A DNA stretch of 64,000 bases from Turbatrix aceti (GCA_963969345.1 OZ017770.1:8999246-9063245), one strand, 5' to 3'; counted from the stretch's first letter, positions 1 through 11,551 are shown. The notes: generated by a model not told the origin, from the sequence alone. Program-made: numbers and translations.

Positions 1-2300
1 GTACCTGTGTTTTTTGAGTGAGCCTGAAAGGCACGCTGTGGAATGCAGTTCAGTGTCGGTATGCGCGCGGCAAGCCAATTTCAAGTCGGCAGCTTCCCGC
101 GCAAGTCCAGGAAGACGCACCACACATGCTTGTTCGTTGTCCTTGTCGAAGTTAGTGCGTACAAGCATGTGCATCATGGACTGCGCTGCCATTGATTGAC
201 ACGACTTTCGCGATTGCTTTCGTATTTTTAATGACTTGTTTTTGAAATACTCAGTTGTTTCTTTTGCAAAGAAAGGTTATCATAAAATGTTGTTTTTAGG
301 AAACTTTCAACGACAAATCCGCGAAGAAGCAGTCATCCTCCGTACGAAAAGCCGAAACCGACATTCAAGACATGTAAGTTATTTAAAAAACTGTTTTACT
401 TTGTTCTGACGCAAATATTCATTTTCAGGAACGAAGAGGGGAAGCTCAAGAAGCTCAACAACTACATCAATCTTGTCTTTTTTCAACTGAATAGCGGAAA
501 CCTAGCCAAAGCGATTGAGGCGCAAGATGCAGCTGTTCTTTTCTGTGAAAAAAATGAACTGGAACCACCCGAAGTTCTGAGACAACAGGTGATGATTATT
601 ATGAAACTGATTGTGGAAAGCACCGAAAGCCGATACTACGAAGCGACAAAGAGTTCATGCACTTGCAACAAGCCCTCGACGTCTCTGACTGCCGCAAACA
701 TGCCATCGTCCGATGAAATCAGCCAGGTAAGTACTTTTTATGAAAACTTTCAAACTGCATGTGTGTGTTTTTTCAGGCACAGGATGAAAATGGATCTTCT
801 CAGGAGAATGCGAGTCACACTGAGGCAACGATGCGCTTGATGGAAGAAAAGCTCAACGCGATGGAGCTCCGGATTGCTGAGATCGGCGAAGTCAAACGCG
901 AGAACAGTGAGCTCAACAAGACCCTGCAGAAAGCCAACAAACAAATTGCCGACCTGCAAAACGCGATGAACCAACAGCGACAATCAATCAAAGAGGCAAA
1001 ATGCAGTGTAAAGGCTCTCCAAAGTGATTTGAAATCCACCAAGAGTCTTCTGGATGAAACCCGGAAATCCCTCAAGAGTCTTTCTCATGAAGCACGGGAT
1101 TCGACGCGTCGGGCCGAATCTCAGTTGTCAACCGAGCGCGAGAGCCATGCTGCTGCGATCAAAGACGAAAAAGAGCGGGCTTCCAACGCAGAAATATCTC
1201 TGCTGAACATCAATCTCGACCTTGGCATCCGTAACTTGGAGGGCTTCCGGAGTTATTGCCTGCTCGAAATCAAGAAAATTGAAGACTCTCTCTCCCGTCT
1301 TCCGTGCACTTTGATAGTTGACCGCGAGATCATGATCAAGAACGCTGACATCTTGAAGAATACGCTCGATGGAGTCGAAAACTTTATCCAAGGCATTCGC
1401 GACAACCATCAACAAATGGTGAACGAGCTCAAGAATGGCACGTCCCTCTTCTCGCTGGACAAGTTCGTCGTTCCGCCGCCGCCACCATTTCCCAAGCTTC
1501 TTCGCATCTCAAACTCGCAACCACCACAGCCTTTGCAGTTCACACCATCCCCAGGACTTTCCTACCCCGGCGTCAACCACCTCGGATCTGCCACAGCATC
1601 GTCCCCGGCTGTCATGCCGATGTCAAACCCCGTCTTGCCGATCGGCGTACGTCCTCCCAACTACGTGCCAAAGACGAGCGTTGTCTTTGAGTCGCAGAAC
1701 AACGCGATGAACAGCGGTCTCACAGGTTTTCGCACTTCTGCATCGGCTGCATCGTCATCCCCTGCTGATCAGGTATTGTATAACTTTTTCAACCCTCACA
1801 AAGACCGCTCTGATATTTGGTCGAACGACGAAAAGCGCTTCTAAGATTTTTAAATTTCTTCGCTCGTTTTTATTAATACTCATCGCTCGCTTTTTATAAT
1901 TGTCAACGTTGAGTGATTATGCACAACACTTTATAATAAAACAGTGTTTAACAATCGTGTTGTTGTTGGAAGAGATGTAACAACAAGAAGGACGGTCTCG
2001 TTTGGTTTTTGTGTTCGATTCCAGACAAAATCAAGAGGATGTTATGTTCCTCAGATTTTCGGCTAACCACCGGGCTGAAAACGCATTTGCTTTCACTGGC
2101 ATTTTATGTACGCTTGTTGTTCGGCTGTAAGCGTTTTCTTGTTCGCTTGCAATCTTGCCTGCGTCTACGAGTTGCCGGTCTTTGCTTTGCGACTGATCGA
2201 AAGAGCCGGACTGGCAACTGTGCAACATTGACGCTGTTTCATGGGAGGTATCCGAAGATCAGGTTTTAGGCAAATGTATTGCATGCCCGTGGCAGTCGTG
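1..2300 (+). repeat. Duplicated unit carrying family copy 1 and its flanks
   Basis: Homology to the other copies extends well beyond the coding exons. The 5' flank (1-299) matches 13.41-13.72, 18.89-19.2 and 29.84-30.15 kb in inverse orientation. The 3' flank (1845-2300) matches 15.92-16.36 and 11.49-11.90 kb. The unit therefore moves as genomic DNA with introns and flanks, not as a retrocopy. Its left end lies outside the window. Confidence 0.8.
300..1844 (+). CDS. Coiled-coil/polyproline family protein, copy 1
   Basis: Exons 300-373, 429-726 and 777-1844 join in frame with GT/AG introns of 55 and 50 bp, giving 479 visible residues to a TAA stop. The initiating exon is not identified: a clear acceptor (TTTTTAG) precedes 300, so an upstream exon should exist. 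The first two exons are Lys/Glu-rich. The third begins with about 150 residues of heptad-rich coiled coil (LNKTLQKANKQIADLQN and similar), then a conserved globular-looking stretch, a polyproline segment (FVVPPPPPFPK) and a Ser/Pro-rich tail ending DEKRF. I do not recognise a named family, and function is unknown. Near-identical copies lie on the minus strand at 11.9-13.4, 17.3-18.9 and 23.6-24.7 kb. The start and expression are unproven; the reading frame itself is intact. Confidence 0.7.
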
Positions 2301-2457
2301 CAAAGGCGAAAAAGCAGTTTTTTGAGCGGTGTATTGTCTCGCGCAGACAACAAAGCCATTACACATGTGTGTAGAAAAAAAGATCAATCTCTTTTTTGAA
2401 AAAAACACGGTCTTTTGATACCTCTCTTGTTTAATTTATACTGATCCCTTTTCTCGC

Positions 2458-2515
2458 TTTTTCTCGCTGGACAAGTTCGTCGTTCTGCCGCCGCCACCTT
2501 TTCCCAAGCTTCAAC
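2458..2515 (+). pseudogene. Orphan fragment of the coiled-coil family (polyproline part)
   Basis: About 58 bp match the segment of the family exon that encodes SLDKFVV followed by prolines and FPKL (compare 1452-1503), with one substitution in the proline run. The sequence on either side is unrelated to the gene, so this is a detached fragment left by rearrangement. The rest of 2300-3025 shows no supported gene. Confidence 0.6.
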
Positions 2516-3025
2516 CTTTAGCATGGGACACTGCGCAAGGAGAACATGCTTTGTTAGTCGGACCTAAGAATGTTGAAGCTAACGCCCGTGACTTTTGGCT
2601 CATGGATGGCCCCACCGCGCGACAGGTCGTAAATCATAATGACCTGTCATCCGGGGCAGGCGACTATTAAAACATCCTGCTTTAGCTCCCTTTTTGCTTG
2701 AAAGCATAAAAAACGACGTTCTGAATCGACGAAAATGATCAATTTGATGATAAGTTGCGACTACGCAAATGTGGTTTTCAAATAATAAATTTCGTCTGCT
2801 GCGTGTGATATTGGGTAAAAAACTATCAACAAGATTTCAAAAAAAGGTTGTGCGAGCACGTCTTCATCAGGCGACGGCAAGCAATTGCTTCATGCCGACT
2901 AATATCACGCCAACTTAATTGACTCAACAGCTTCATTACAAACCAAAAAAAAGTGTTACGAAGAGTTACGGGAAAAAACGGCTTACGAACAAAACAAAAA
3001 ATCAACTTAATTCACACCAACGTAG

Positions 3026-3701
3026 TTAGCGTTCAACGCCTTTGGACGAGCTGCGCGAACGAGTAGCACGTTTCTTGTAGTGCGGAGAACGGGAGCGAGA
3101 ACGACGACTTCCTCCGGCGTCGCTGTCGTCGATCAAGTGAAGGGGGCGTCCATTGATGACGTAGCCTTCAAGCTCCTCGATAGCTCGCCGGACATCTGAG
3201 CGCTTGGCAAAGCAGACCAAACCCTCTCGCTCGCGTTTTTTATGAGCTGTAGCGTAGGTGCAATCTCCGACAGATCGCATTAGATCCTTCAGATGCTGCA
3301 ATACAAACAAAATACATAAACCCCCGAAACCAAAGAAAAACAAACCTTCCACGTGCAGCGAGTTGTTAGGTTTTGAACGATAAGACGATAGCGCGTGACA
3401 CTTGGTGATTTGAAGGTGCGAATGCTCGATCCAGAACATCCCGCAATCTGGACAATAACACGCTGCCCGCACAGGATACGACCGTGCAAATCCAGGAGAG
3501 CGGCGCGGGCGTCATCCTCATCTTCGATTTCCTGAAATTCCGTTAGTTGCATATAAAATCGGTACTAAAAAACCTTACAACGAAAGCATAGTGGCGTTTC
3601 AGTAGTAGGTCCGTGATTCGGCCGTATCCACTAAAGAAATACTTGAGATCACGCTCGGTGACGAGGGGCGACACATTTCCCACATACAGTCGTGAAGCCA
3701 T
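3026..3701 (-). CDS. SR splicing factor (two RRMs, short RS tail)
   Basis: Exons on the minus strand are 3701-3579, 3531-3346 and 3295-3026, with introns of 47 and 50 bp, all phase 0, giving 192 residues. RRM1 runs from about residue 4 (RLYVGNV, RNP2) to 75, with the RNP1 region HYAFVEIEDEDDARAAL spanning the first splice site. RRM2 starts near 91 (YRLIVQNLTTRCTW) and has the KHLKDLM stretch typical of the second RRM of SRSF4/5/6-type proteins (usually SWQDLKD). The tail of about 30 residues has only a few RS dipeptides, shorter than usual. The expected role is nuclear pre-mRNA binding and splice-site choice. A relative with the same first two intron positions lies at 6.9-7.7 kb. The ATG at 3701 is chosen because the RRM begins three residues later. 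Confidence 0.88.
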
Positions 3702-3930
3702 GCCGGTAGTTACAGAATAACAACTATGAATAGTTAACAACACGTCAATGTTCGATTATGTCAATGAACTCTTCAAGTCAAAACTTTCGCTTCGAGATTA
3801 ATTGCGTATGCGCTCAGGGTCGGCAGAGCAGACAGAAAAAAATATACAATGACGATCAAGATTTCAGGAAGCTGGTGCAATCAGATATGCCAGTAGACGA
3901 CCTGTTTACACTGTGCGGAGATTAACCTTG

Positions 3931-4133
3931 TCATTGGTGGCAACAGTGACGGGAAGGACAGATCAAGAAATCAAGGCTATTGGTAAGTCGAGATTCTGTT
4001 TCTGGAGGAGACGTACTGAAGAGGATGGAGATGACGGCGGCGAGGTCCCGTTTGGAGAAGTACATATCGATAATTACTGCAACCCGTGATTGACGTGTCA
4101 AGTAAAGCACCTGGATGTTGGGATCTGAAAAAA
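3931..4133 (-). other. Possible relic exon(s), unassigned
   Basis: On the minus strand an acceptor-like TTTTTTCAG precedes an open stretch reading ILYLTRQ-like residues (VLYLTRQSRVAVIIDM). A possible 48 bp intron (GTACTT...CTTCAG) interrupts it, and a stop occurs near 3931. No partner exons are visible upstream or downstream, and no family can be named with confidence. It may be a detached exon of a larger gene or chance. The surrounding 3744-4567 shows no other gene. Confidence 0.2.
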
Positions 4134-4567
4134 CCCTAAGCATTAGCTTTAGGGTGTGTTTTGCGGTGAGCTGATTGGCATGTGCACTAGTATATATGTA
4201 TAAGCTGATGCTTGACTGAATAAATGACTCTTATTGACTTGATATGACAAAAAATTGTGCCCAAAGCGTCAGGCACAACAACTAGATTAAAAATCTCCGG
4301 CTAATTCGTAATGCCAGATTTATGTATCAAAGAACCATAAAACTAGACTTTTAGATTTCTGATAGCAAGTCAAGAAGAAGATTTCTAATAGTTTTTTCAA
4401 AAACACTGTACCCTCTCCCATTTCGCACTTTTACGGATGTGATTTCCGATTTAGCCGTAGTCGGATCGTACTGATGGTTGTTATCAGTTCGTTTCAATAC
4501 GGATATCAACTGCTGCCCTTGCTGTCGTTGCCCCTGTTGTCACGAAATACAGAATTGAGTCACAAAT

Positions 4568-5459
4568 TTATTCAGTCTTGAAAAAAGGCAGAGAAGAGAC
4601 CTGTTTGACCGTTGGTCGTTCTGCTTCGTCGGCCAACATTGAGTTTACCGTAACTCTCAATTTTGGAAGAATACACGATAATCGCCGTTTACGTTCTCCT
4701 TCGCGGGTGACTCTGAAGGGCTTTTTTTCTGACATGGCATAGAAGATGAGAACACCAAACGCGAAGACGTCTGCTTTGAAGACGTCGTGCGGCTGACAGG
4801 CAAGCGCTTCGGGCGAACAGTAGTCGTGTGTTCCGACCGCAATTTTTGACATGCCAGTTGGGAAGACACGAGCAAATCCGAAATCAGCCCATTTCATGCA
4901 GTCATTCGAATCGATGACGACGTTGGAGGGCTTGATGTCTCGATGTGCGATTTGGTGAGTATCATGCAAATAAGTTAGGCCAGAAAGAAGTTGTTTCATC
5001 CAAAGCCGGCCCTTACTAAGCGTCAGAGCACCGTTTGCCTGCATGTACATTTTCTGAAAAAAATATCAAAGGGATTTATAGTGAAAAAAAGTAAAAAGTT
5101 TAGCAAAAATTAAAACTCACCAAACTACCCTTGGAGCAGTACTCCATGACGATAAACTGGAAGTAGTCATCGTGCGCGATTTCTTCGTAGAATTTGATAA
5201 TGTGAGGATGGTTGCACATCTTCAAGCACTTGATTTCTTCTGGTATGTCGTTTTTCTGGACATCGGGGTCAATGAACTGCAACCTGTAGCGCTTGACGGC
5301 CCGTTGCTCACCATTTTCGGTCGTGGCTAAATATAAGTGCCCGAAGCGACCCTTCGCAATAAAGTCATCTTCACTGGTATGGTAGCCGTATTCACGCAGA
5401 ACATTCGCCACCTTGGGTAGAGCATCATGCACGACTGAAAGATCCTTGTAGTGAGCCAT
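4568..5459 (-). CDS. Small serine/threonine protein kinase (A)
   Basis: Two exons, 5459-5121 and 5053-4568, are joined in phase 0 across a 67 bp intron, giving 274 residues, essentially only a catalytic domain. Visible features are a degenerate glycine loop (AKGRFGHLYL), the VAIK-type lysine in RAVKRYRL, the hinge-region MEYCSKGSL, catalytic loop HRDIKPSN, metal-binding DFG (ADFGFAR), and SPE in place of the usual APE (CSPEAL). The first glycine of the loop is replaced by alanine, so nucleotide binding may be altered, but the key Lys, Asp and DFG are present. The start is taken at the ATG of MAHYKDL, by alignment with the paralog at 34.7 kb. Longer in-frame ATGs exist upstream (5606). The subfamily is uncertain; a CAMK/TSSK-like small kinase is a guess. 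Confidence 0.82.
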
Positions 5460-5639
5460 AATGACGACAATGACATTATAAACGGCATCGATGCTCTTAA
5501 ATAGCAAACTTTGACCTGTATACACATATGTACGACCGCCCATATTTGATTGACATATTGTGTTTAGCATTGCTGCTTCTTTCTCCCTTCCCAGCACTTT
5601 TAGCACCTCTTCTCCTAAACGACAAGCGCGCGCGTTGTG

Positions 5640-6920
5640 CTAATCGCCAAGCAAACCGTTGAACTTGTTTACCGCACGTGCATGTCCTCTAATGTTTACG
5701 ATGAGCCATCGTCTAGTTCTGTAAGTTATGCAAATGATGATGAAAAATGAAAAAAAAATTTTTCTGTAATTTCAGTGCCTTCGAGAAAAAATTATTAAAA
5801 GGCAAAAAAAAATGTTAGAAAAATTGATTCTTGAAGAAGATACTAAATAGTATGCAACATTTTCAATTAGTGATCATGTTATCGTCCAAAGCGTCAACAT
5901 GACTGAGAATTCATTGGTGCGGCAGCTCCTGAATCATCTTCCATCTGGTTCAATTTAAATCACAATCGGCAGATATTGTGATGCTGATGACGATCTTACC
6001 AGCACCAAGAACATCTGTGCCTATGTACTACAACGACTTGCCGATGATGACTTTTTTAATCAGCACGATGATGCTTCTGGCGTTGTTTTTTGCACACGAT
6101 GGACGCTAAATGCTTGAATATGTACATTCTGGGAAATCAAAGACGCCAACGATATGTTGCAAACTGAAGGTCTTAAAATCGATCGAAAGCTTTCAGTAGT
6201 ATTCAAACTGCTCTGTGAATACACGCAAAAGAAAAGAAACCTGCCCTATCAAAGCAAGGTGCCACACAAAGCTGTCAAAGTTCACGGACACACTGCGCAT
6301 GCGATTTGCATCTTCTACTGTCAAAAAATAGGGTGAAAGCAAATGCTGTGCCTATGTAGTACGACATGAAGCAAGCACCCTTATTATTGCTGAAAAAACA
6401 ACCCGGACAGTTCACATATAAATTTGTTTATTGTTCTTACTCACTCAAAAACAAACAAAGCAAAATAACATATTTTTTATTCATTTCCAGATTGTCAAAA
6501 AATTACCATGTGAAGTTGGGATCGTTTTCGGAAGTGTGGTTGACCGTTGGTAACTTGTTGAATGCGATTATACGTTGCTGAATTTCTGGACCTTGTTTTA
6601 TTCACTTCCAGAGTTACACAAACAGATAAATTTGTGCTCCGAATGTTATACTGACAAATTATAAAACAATAAAAACACAGATGAAGCAAATTTGCATTTT
6701 TAATTATGTACAACCAAAAAATTTTTTGTTGCTCGTTCGCTTGTTTTTGTATTGAAGTAAAGTTTATTAACCAACTCGGACAAAAACTAGGCAAAAACAA
6801 TTGTTAAAAAAAAAGACGTTTGTTAGACGACTCGAACAGGGAAAACAACTAGGCCAAACAATAGTTACGAAAAAGAGAAGACGACCCTAACGGCTACGAA
6901 AAGATCTAGACATCTGAGAA
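5640..6920. other. Intergenic, with a probable transposon-ORF relic at 6120-6336
   Basis: No intact gene is supported. Around 6136-6210 (+) the translation WEIKDANDMLQTEGLKIDR resembles the stretch LQNEGIKVDREID of the decayed frame at 14.74-14.79 kb, so this is probably a remnant of the same mobile-element protein, here broken by stops. The rest is AT-rich with no readable structure. Confidence 0.3.
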
Positions 6921-7710
6921 TTAACGACGACGAGAGCGGGAGCGATATCGGCCGACAGGCGAACGCGAGCGAGATCGGCCGACAGGCGAACGCGAGCGAG
7001 ATCGGCCGAGAGACGAACGTGAGCGAGATCGGCGGGAAGGAAAGCGCGAACGAGATCGGCTAAAAGAAAAAAAACAATGAACAGTTAAAAAAAAAAATCA
7101 GTAAGCGTTACCTTCGACGGAATTTGCGATCGTCGCTGAAGTCGATGAGCATGATGCGACGGCCATGGATGACGTGTCCTTGCAGCTTTGCGATGGCACG
7201 GGGAACGTCTGAGTAGCTGCGAAAGCAGACAATTCCCGTGTGGGGCTGGTCGTTGTGAGCGTCGGCATAGGTCACATGGCCAACCGTTCTCATGAGGTCT
7301 TTCAGATCCTGCAAAACAGTACAGATAAATCGTGAAAGCAAAAATAAAAATAACAACCTGCCAGGAGCAGCGCGTCGACAGGTTTTCGACAATAATACGA
7401 TTATCTGTGTAAACCGGATGGTCGAAATCCGCACGAACGTTACAATTCGCTTTCTTCACGATCACTCGAACTCCTTGCATTGTTGAGCCATCCAGATCTT
7501 CGACTGCGTCGCGAGCGTCCAGGTAATCGCAAAAATACTGAAAAAATTATAAATATGTAGTCTAAAAATTAAAGAAAAAGAACTTACGACAAATCCGTGT
7601 CCGCTTCTAACGTCCACGGTTTCAATTTTTCCGTACCCGCGAAAGAAGATACGGACATCACGCTCCGTGACTCGTGACGACAGATTCCCAATGTACACCT
7701 TGGAAACCAT
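6921..7710 (-). CDS. SR splicing factor with RS domain (SRSF4/5/6-like)
   Basis: Exons are 7710-7588, 7537-7358, 7308-7112 and 7059-6921, with introns of 49-52 bp, giving 212 residues. RRM1 covers roughly 4-70 (KVYIGNLSSRVTERDV; RNP1 region SGHGFVYFCDYLDARDAV). RRM2 covers roughly 92-165 and contains IVENLSTRCSWQDLKDLM and VTYADAH, both hallmarks of the SRSF4/5/6 branch. The last exon encodes a compact RS domain made of the repeated unit GRSRSRSPV. The first intron falls after residue 41 and the second inside the SW-DLKD motif, exactly as in the gene at 3.0-3.7 kb, so the two are likely ancient local duplicates. Expected function is nuclear splicing regulation. Confidence 0.92.
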
Positions 7711-8729
7711 GGCGAATACCTGCAAGTTGTTCAACGTGTCTTTCTATTTTTCTGTGATGCTTCAAAATAGAAAAATTTTCGCGTCGGGAGGTTATGTTAG
7801 CAGAAAACCTCCTGACGCGCGCGCACTTTTCCCTCAAATTTTTTGTTTTTACAAGAAGTTGGTGCATTCGCCGTTGTTTTTGTCCTACCTATGTGTATCC
7901 CCGGCTTGCCAGAGCTTCGTCGCAGACCTCAGACACATCGTAGTGGCCACTAGTTTATCAGTAGCATCTCATGTACAACAACACAAGTAGTAGACAATTT
8001 TCGTTGACGTAGACAGCTCGATGATGACAACGACTGGACGTGTCCCGACCTGGACCGACGCTTGCCACGCGCAACCCGTTTGCTGCCTGCTTCCCTGACC
8101 AGACGACTCCTCGTCATCAGTCGTTCACGTTCAGTCGGTGCTGTTGGCGCATGCTTCCCTCGTGGCCGCACACGTGCTTTGTCTCGCACTCGTGGCACGC
8201 TCGCCATATTCAACATTTTGAATCCATTTTACTGTTTTTCTGATTTACCGACCTTTGTTATACTCCGGAGAAGGATTTTAGCCTAGGGGTGCAGTTTTTC
8301 CACTCCCACCATGCTAGGGAGGATGACTGAATTTTTTAGGTGTATCAGAATACGTGTTTTACGCCCATGACATTGATGTTAAGCCTAAACATGCCTGTTT
8401 GGCCCAAACTGGGTCAAAGAAACAGTTGGTTACACAAAAGAAATTATTGAAGCCGAGAAGAAAAGAAACAGAGTCGAAGTCAAAGAGCTTGGGACAGAGT
8501 TCGCGCACTCCCTCGTGTTTGTACTCTTCGCGTTCGCAATCGTCAACAAGACATTCGTACATGCCACCACGGCACCATGGCACAAATCACAAAAACAACA
8601 GCCCATTCAGAGCTCAGCAAACAACTGGATGTGCCTAGCAAGCGGGCTGCCGCTGTTGATGACCTTTCTTGCACCAGCTCATTGTTTGGTCTTGTCTAGT
8701 CGATATCACTTTGAGAAAGGGGGTACAAC
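7711..8729. other. Intergenic, no supported gene
   Basis: Several open frames overlap here on both strands (for example 8354-8820) but none shows splice-consistent structure, domain motifs or protein-like composition. Some may be scraps of mobile-element genes. Confidence 0.4.
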
Positions 8730-9128
8730 CAGACATGAAAATGGCCCGCCGAAGCCCGGCCCGGCCCGGGCCCGGCCCAGGCCCGGGCCGGGCTTGGGCG
8801 GGCCTGTGACTTTTCAGTAGGCCCGGAAAAGCCCGTTATGGCCCGTTATTTAATAAATAATGTAAAAAATTATAAAAATTTACTGCATTTTGGTTATTTT
8901 TAACAAAATTTAGTCTCTACAGATAGAAAACATGGTATTTTGAATAAAAACGAGTTATTTATGTCATTTATATAACGATTGGCTGCTATTTTTTTTGGAT
9001 AAAAATTCGAAAAAAAACAGAGGGGATAATTTCGGGCCGGCCCGGCCCGGCCCGGGCCTGGGCCGGGCTTTCGAAGGGCCGGGCCGGGCCGGGCCTGGGC
9101 CTAAAAATTAGGCCCGTTTTCATGTCTG
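8730..9128. mobile_element. hAT-type MITE (GGCCCGG-rich palindromic), 399 bp
   Basis: The element starts CAGACATGAAAA and ends with the inverted copy TTTTCATGTCTG. It is flanked by a perfect 8-bp direct repeat GGTACAAC (8722-8729 and 9129-9136), the target-duplication length of hAT transposons. Inside each terminus lies a dense GGCCCGG/CCCGGG run; the centre is AT-rich and non-coding. No transposase is encoded, so it is non-autonomous. The GC-rich arms are unlike the AT-rich surroundings. Confidence 0.88.
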
Positions 9129-9136
9129 GGTACAAC

Positions 9137-9674
9137 AACACTAAACTTGTCCCCTTATCATTCCGAAAGCCACGTCCTAGTCGAAAGATTTGTCGGGACC
9201 TTTAAAAAAACTGTTAAAAAGATTACTGAAAGGCATACATAACTCCCGAAGAAGCCACTGAAATTTGGATGGCCGACTACAGAAACATGCACGAAAACTG
9301 ACATCTCTTCAAGTGAGAAAATGTTGGGTCGCATGATGAAGCACCCCTTTCTGGCAGTAAATCTGAATCAATCTATGATCCCGAACAACCAAGGTGACCC
9401 TGTATGGATACGAGAGCAGCTTTCCAATTTATGAGTCCATGCCACGATTCAAAGTCATCACAGTCGTTCTGATTTGGCGCTCCTCAAGAAAGACGTGATC
9501 GATGTCCGTCGCATCCTTTGCATTCCCAACGACAGCCCTCTTCTTCTAACTGAATTTTATAATGTGTAATGTTTCTGGCCTTAGGCGTACTATATCCTCG
9601 TTCAAAAAGTTAATTCAACGTAAAATATGATGCAAGATTACGAATAAGAACTATTTAGAAGGTAAAACAACAAC
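9137..9674. other. Intergenic, no supported gene
   Basis: A short open stretch near 9470-9570 (+) reads LALLKKDVIDVRRILC but ends quickly and has no splice context. Nothing else is visible. Confidence 0.4.
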
Positions 9675-9945
9675 TAGGTACTGACAGTATTTTTCTGGTA
9701 CCCGAACCGGAACCGGAACTGAAATCCTGTTTTTTCGGGTACCCGGAACCAAAACCGTTACCGAAAATGATTTTTTCGGGTACCCGAACCGGAACCGAAC
9801 AGGAACCGAAAAACCCAACCGGAACCGGAACTTTTCAAACCGCGTGCGAAACAAAATTTGAAGGATTTTCGTGTCAAAAGTGTTCAAAAACAAAAAAATT
9901 GCATTGAATGTGAACTTATAACCCGGAACCAGCCGGTACGGTACC
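9675..9945. mobile_element. Degraded copy of the GGTACCCGAACCGG MITE
   Basis: Repeated CGGGTACCCGAACCGGAACC modules are followed by a segment (about 9830-9895: CTTTTCAAACCGCGTGCGAA and onward) that also occurs at 28910-28975. Clean terminal repeats and target duplications are not preserved here, so this is an old or truncated copy of the element at 28762-29171. Confidence 0.6.
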
Positions 9946-11490
9946 TCTCGCCGTGATGTCTAATTAGCGGGGGCAACAATTAGCTGTCAATTAGCTACGC
10001 AATTGATCGGAAAGCAGCTTTTTTGCGTTTCAGGCCAGATTCAATCTGGTTGATTTGATTGACCGTGTTCAACCTGATGTGCAACGCGGGAGGCGCCAGA
10101 TGCGTAAACAGAATTGCAATCATAGTAACTGGATGATCACGACTGTGACGCTCTTTGAATTTTTCAGACCACACCGCATGTTTTCCTATGTACAGCGCAC
10201 GCCGATGCATCGGCCGATGTTTTAAACAAACAATGTGCGTTCACCGTCTGTTGAAAGGCTTGCGAACTGTCACCATGTTTACAGTATCCAAGCATTTGTT
10301 CACCAGTCAGTCAGCTGGCACTCCCGCTGTGAGTGCGTATGCCATCATTTCGCAGCTCAATAAATATAATAAACATATTTTTTTGTTTTTTTATTTCAAT
10401 AAATCAAAGAAAAACAACAAACAGTGATGTAAAGGTACACATTACTTTATCGCGACGGCGAAAGTTCCTGATCAACGGTTGGAGAAGCATTTGCCGCATT
10501 TGTCCAGTCGTCATCGATGATGTTTACCCGTATCTACTAGGCCGTCGCAGCTACTCGTTTTCGGCGACATAACCTCTGTAAACTAAAAATGTTATCATTT
10601 ATATGTGTACGGTGAAAAACAGAAAATCTAAATTGCAGGACGGCTTTGAATCTAACGAATAAGTGTTTTGGTTGTCGTCGATAATGGTTGTACTTGTTTT
10701 CGCTGTTAATTAAAACTTCATTATTCATATTATATCTGTTATATAATTATATAAATTATGTTGTGTCGAAGAAATCGACGACCAACACTTTACGACCGCG
10801 CCTCCGGAATTCGGTAGCCGGTTGTAAAAGCGCTAATGGACTAAGTTATGAGTCCATTAGCGCGCGCAGATAGCCCTCCCTTATCAGTCACACCACCGAC
10901 TGAGAGGGTTACTTAAGCCCAGACCTCCTTTCTTCTCGGCAGTTACCCAGTCGTCATCAAATCAATTCCGGACCAAACCAATCGCCCCTCGCTACAACTT
11001 GTTCGTCAGGTTTTAGGAGCAAGGAAACTACTTCCCCGGCCATTGGCTTTGAACTTTGGCACACTGCAAAAGAACAAAAACGCATCACTCTCGACCACCT
11101 AAAGATTTAGCTCAGACGTCAAGGCTTTCCAATAAAAGTTGAGGCATTCGCCGAGAAGCCTGCGACGTTCCGTCTTACAATGGTAGTTCCCCACCTGATT
11201 AATTGCTAATAGCAAAAAAATAAACGTTAAAGTTGTGTGTGCGTTTTAACCGCAAGAAAAACTAGATCAATAAATTTTCGTTTGAAACGTTGTGTCTAGT
11301 CAGAGCCATACAGTGGGACGGCCATAATTTCGATTTGACTTCGACTGATCCCTCTTCTCTAGGCGCCACGTAACGTAATATGTAGGTTTGCACATAGCAA
11401 TACGTTTTTTCACAAAGAACACCAAACGTACCATCGGCGACCAAGATTCTACTGGTTTTGAAAACCTTGTTGAGCTTGATGTCGCCCTCG
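9946..11490. other. Intergenic with a hairpin, no supported gene
   Basis: No splice-consistent coding structure was found. The only clear structure is the 13-bp-stem hairpin at 10830-10863. Confidence 0.45.
10830..10863. repeat. Perfect inverted repeat (hairpin)
   Basis: GCGCTAATGGACT is followed, after an 8-nt spacer, by its exact reverse complement. No ORF is associated with it. It could be a fragment of a terminal-inverted-repeat element or a transcribed hairpin. Confidence 0.7.
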
Positions 11491-11508
11491 CACGACTGCC
11501 ACAAGCAT

Positions 11509-11551
11509 GCAGCATCGGCGAGGCATTCGCCTCAAACCTCGCCGATGCTGC
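11509..11551. repeat. 15-bp-stem inverted repeat inside the 3' flank of copy 2
   Basis: GCAGCATCGGCGAGG (11509-11523) and its exact reverse complement (11537-11551) are separated by 13 nt. The equivalent flank of copies 1 and 3 does not contain the left arm, so this is specific to copy 2. Confidence 0.7.

Noticed and set aside
1..2300. Family unit as a classical transposon with terminal inverted repeats
   Set aside because: Unit ends differ between copies and no terminal repeats or target duplications were found; segmental duplication fits better.
3931..4133. Assignment of the VLYLTRQSRVAVIID stretch to a specific large protein
   Set aside because: Too short and without flanking exons; any family name would be a guess.
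8059..8820. ORFs rich in Arg/Pro around 8.0-8.8 kb
   Set aside because: Composition reflects local GC and the MITE edge; no consistent gene structure.
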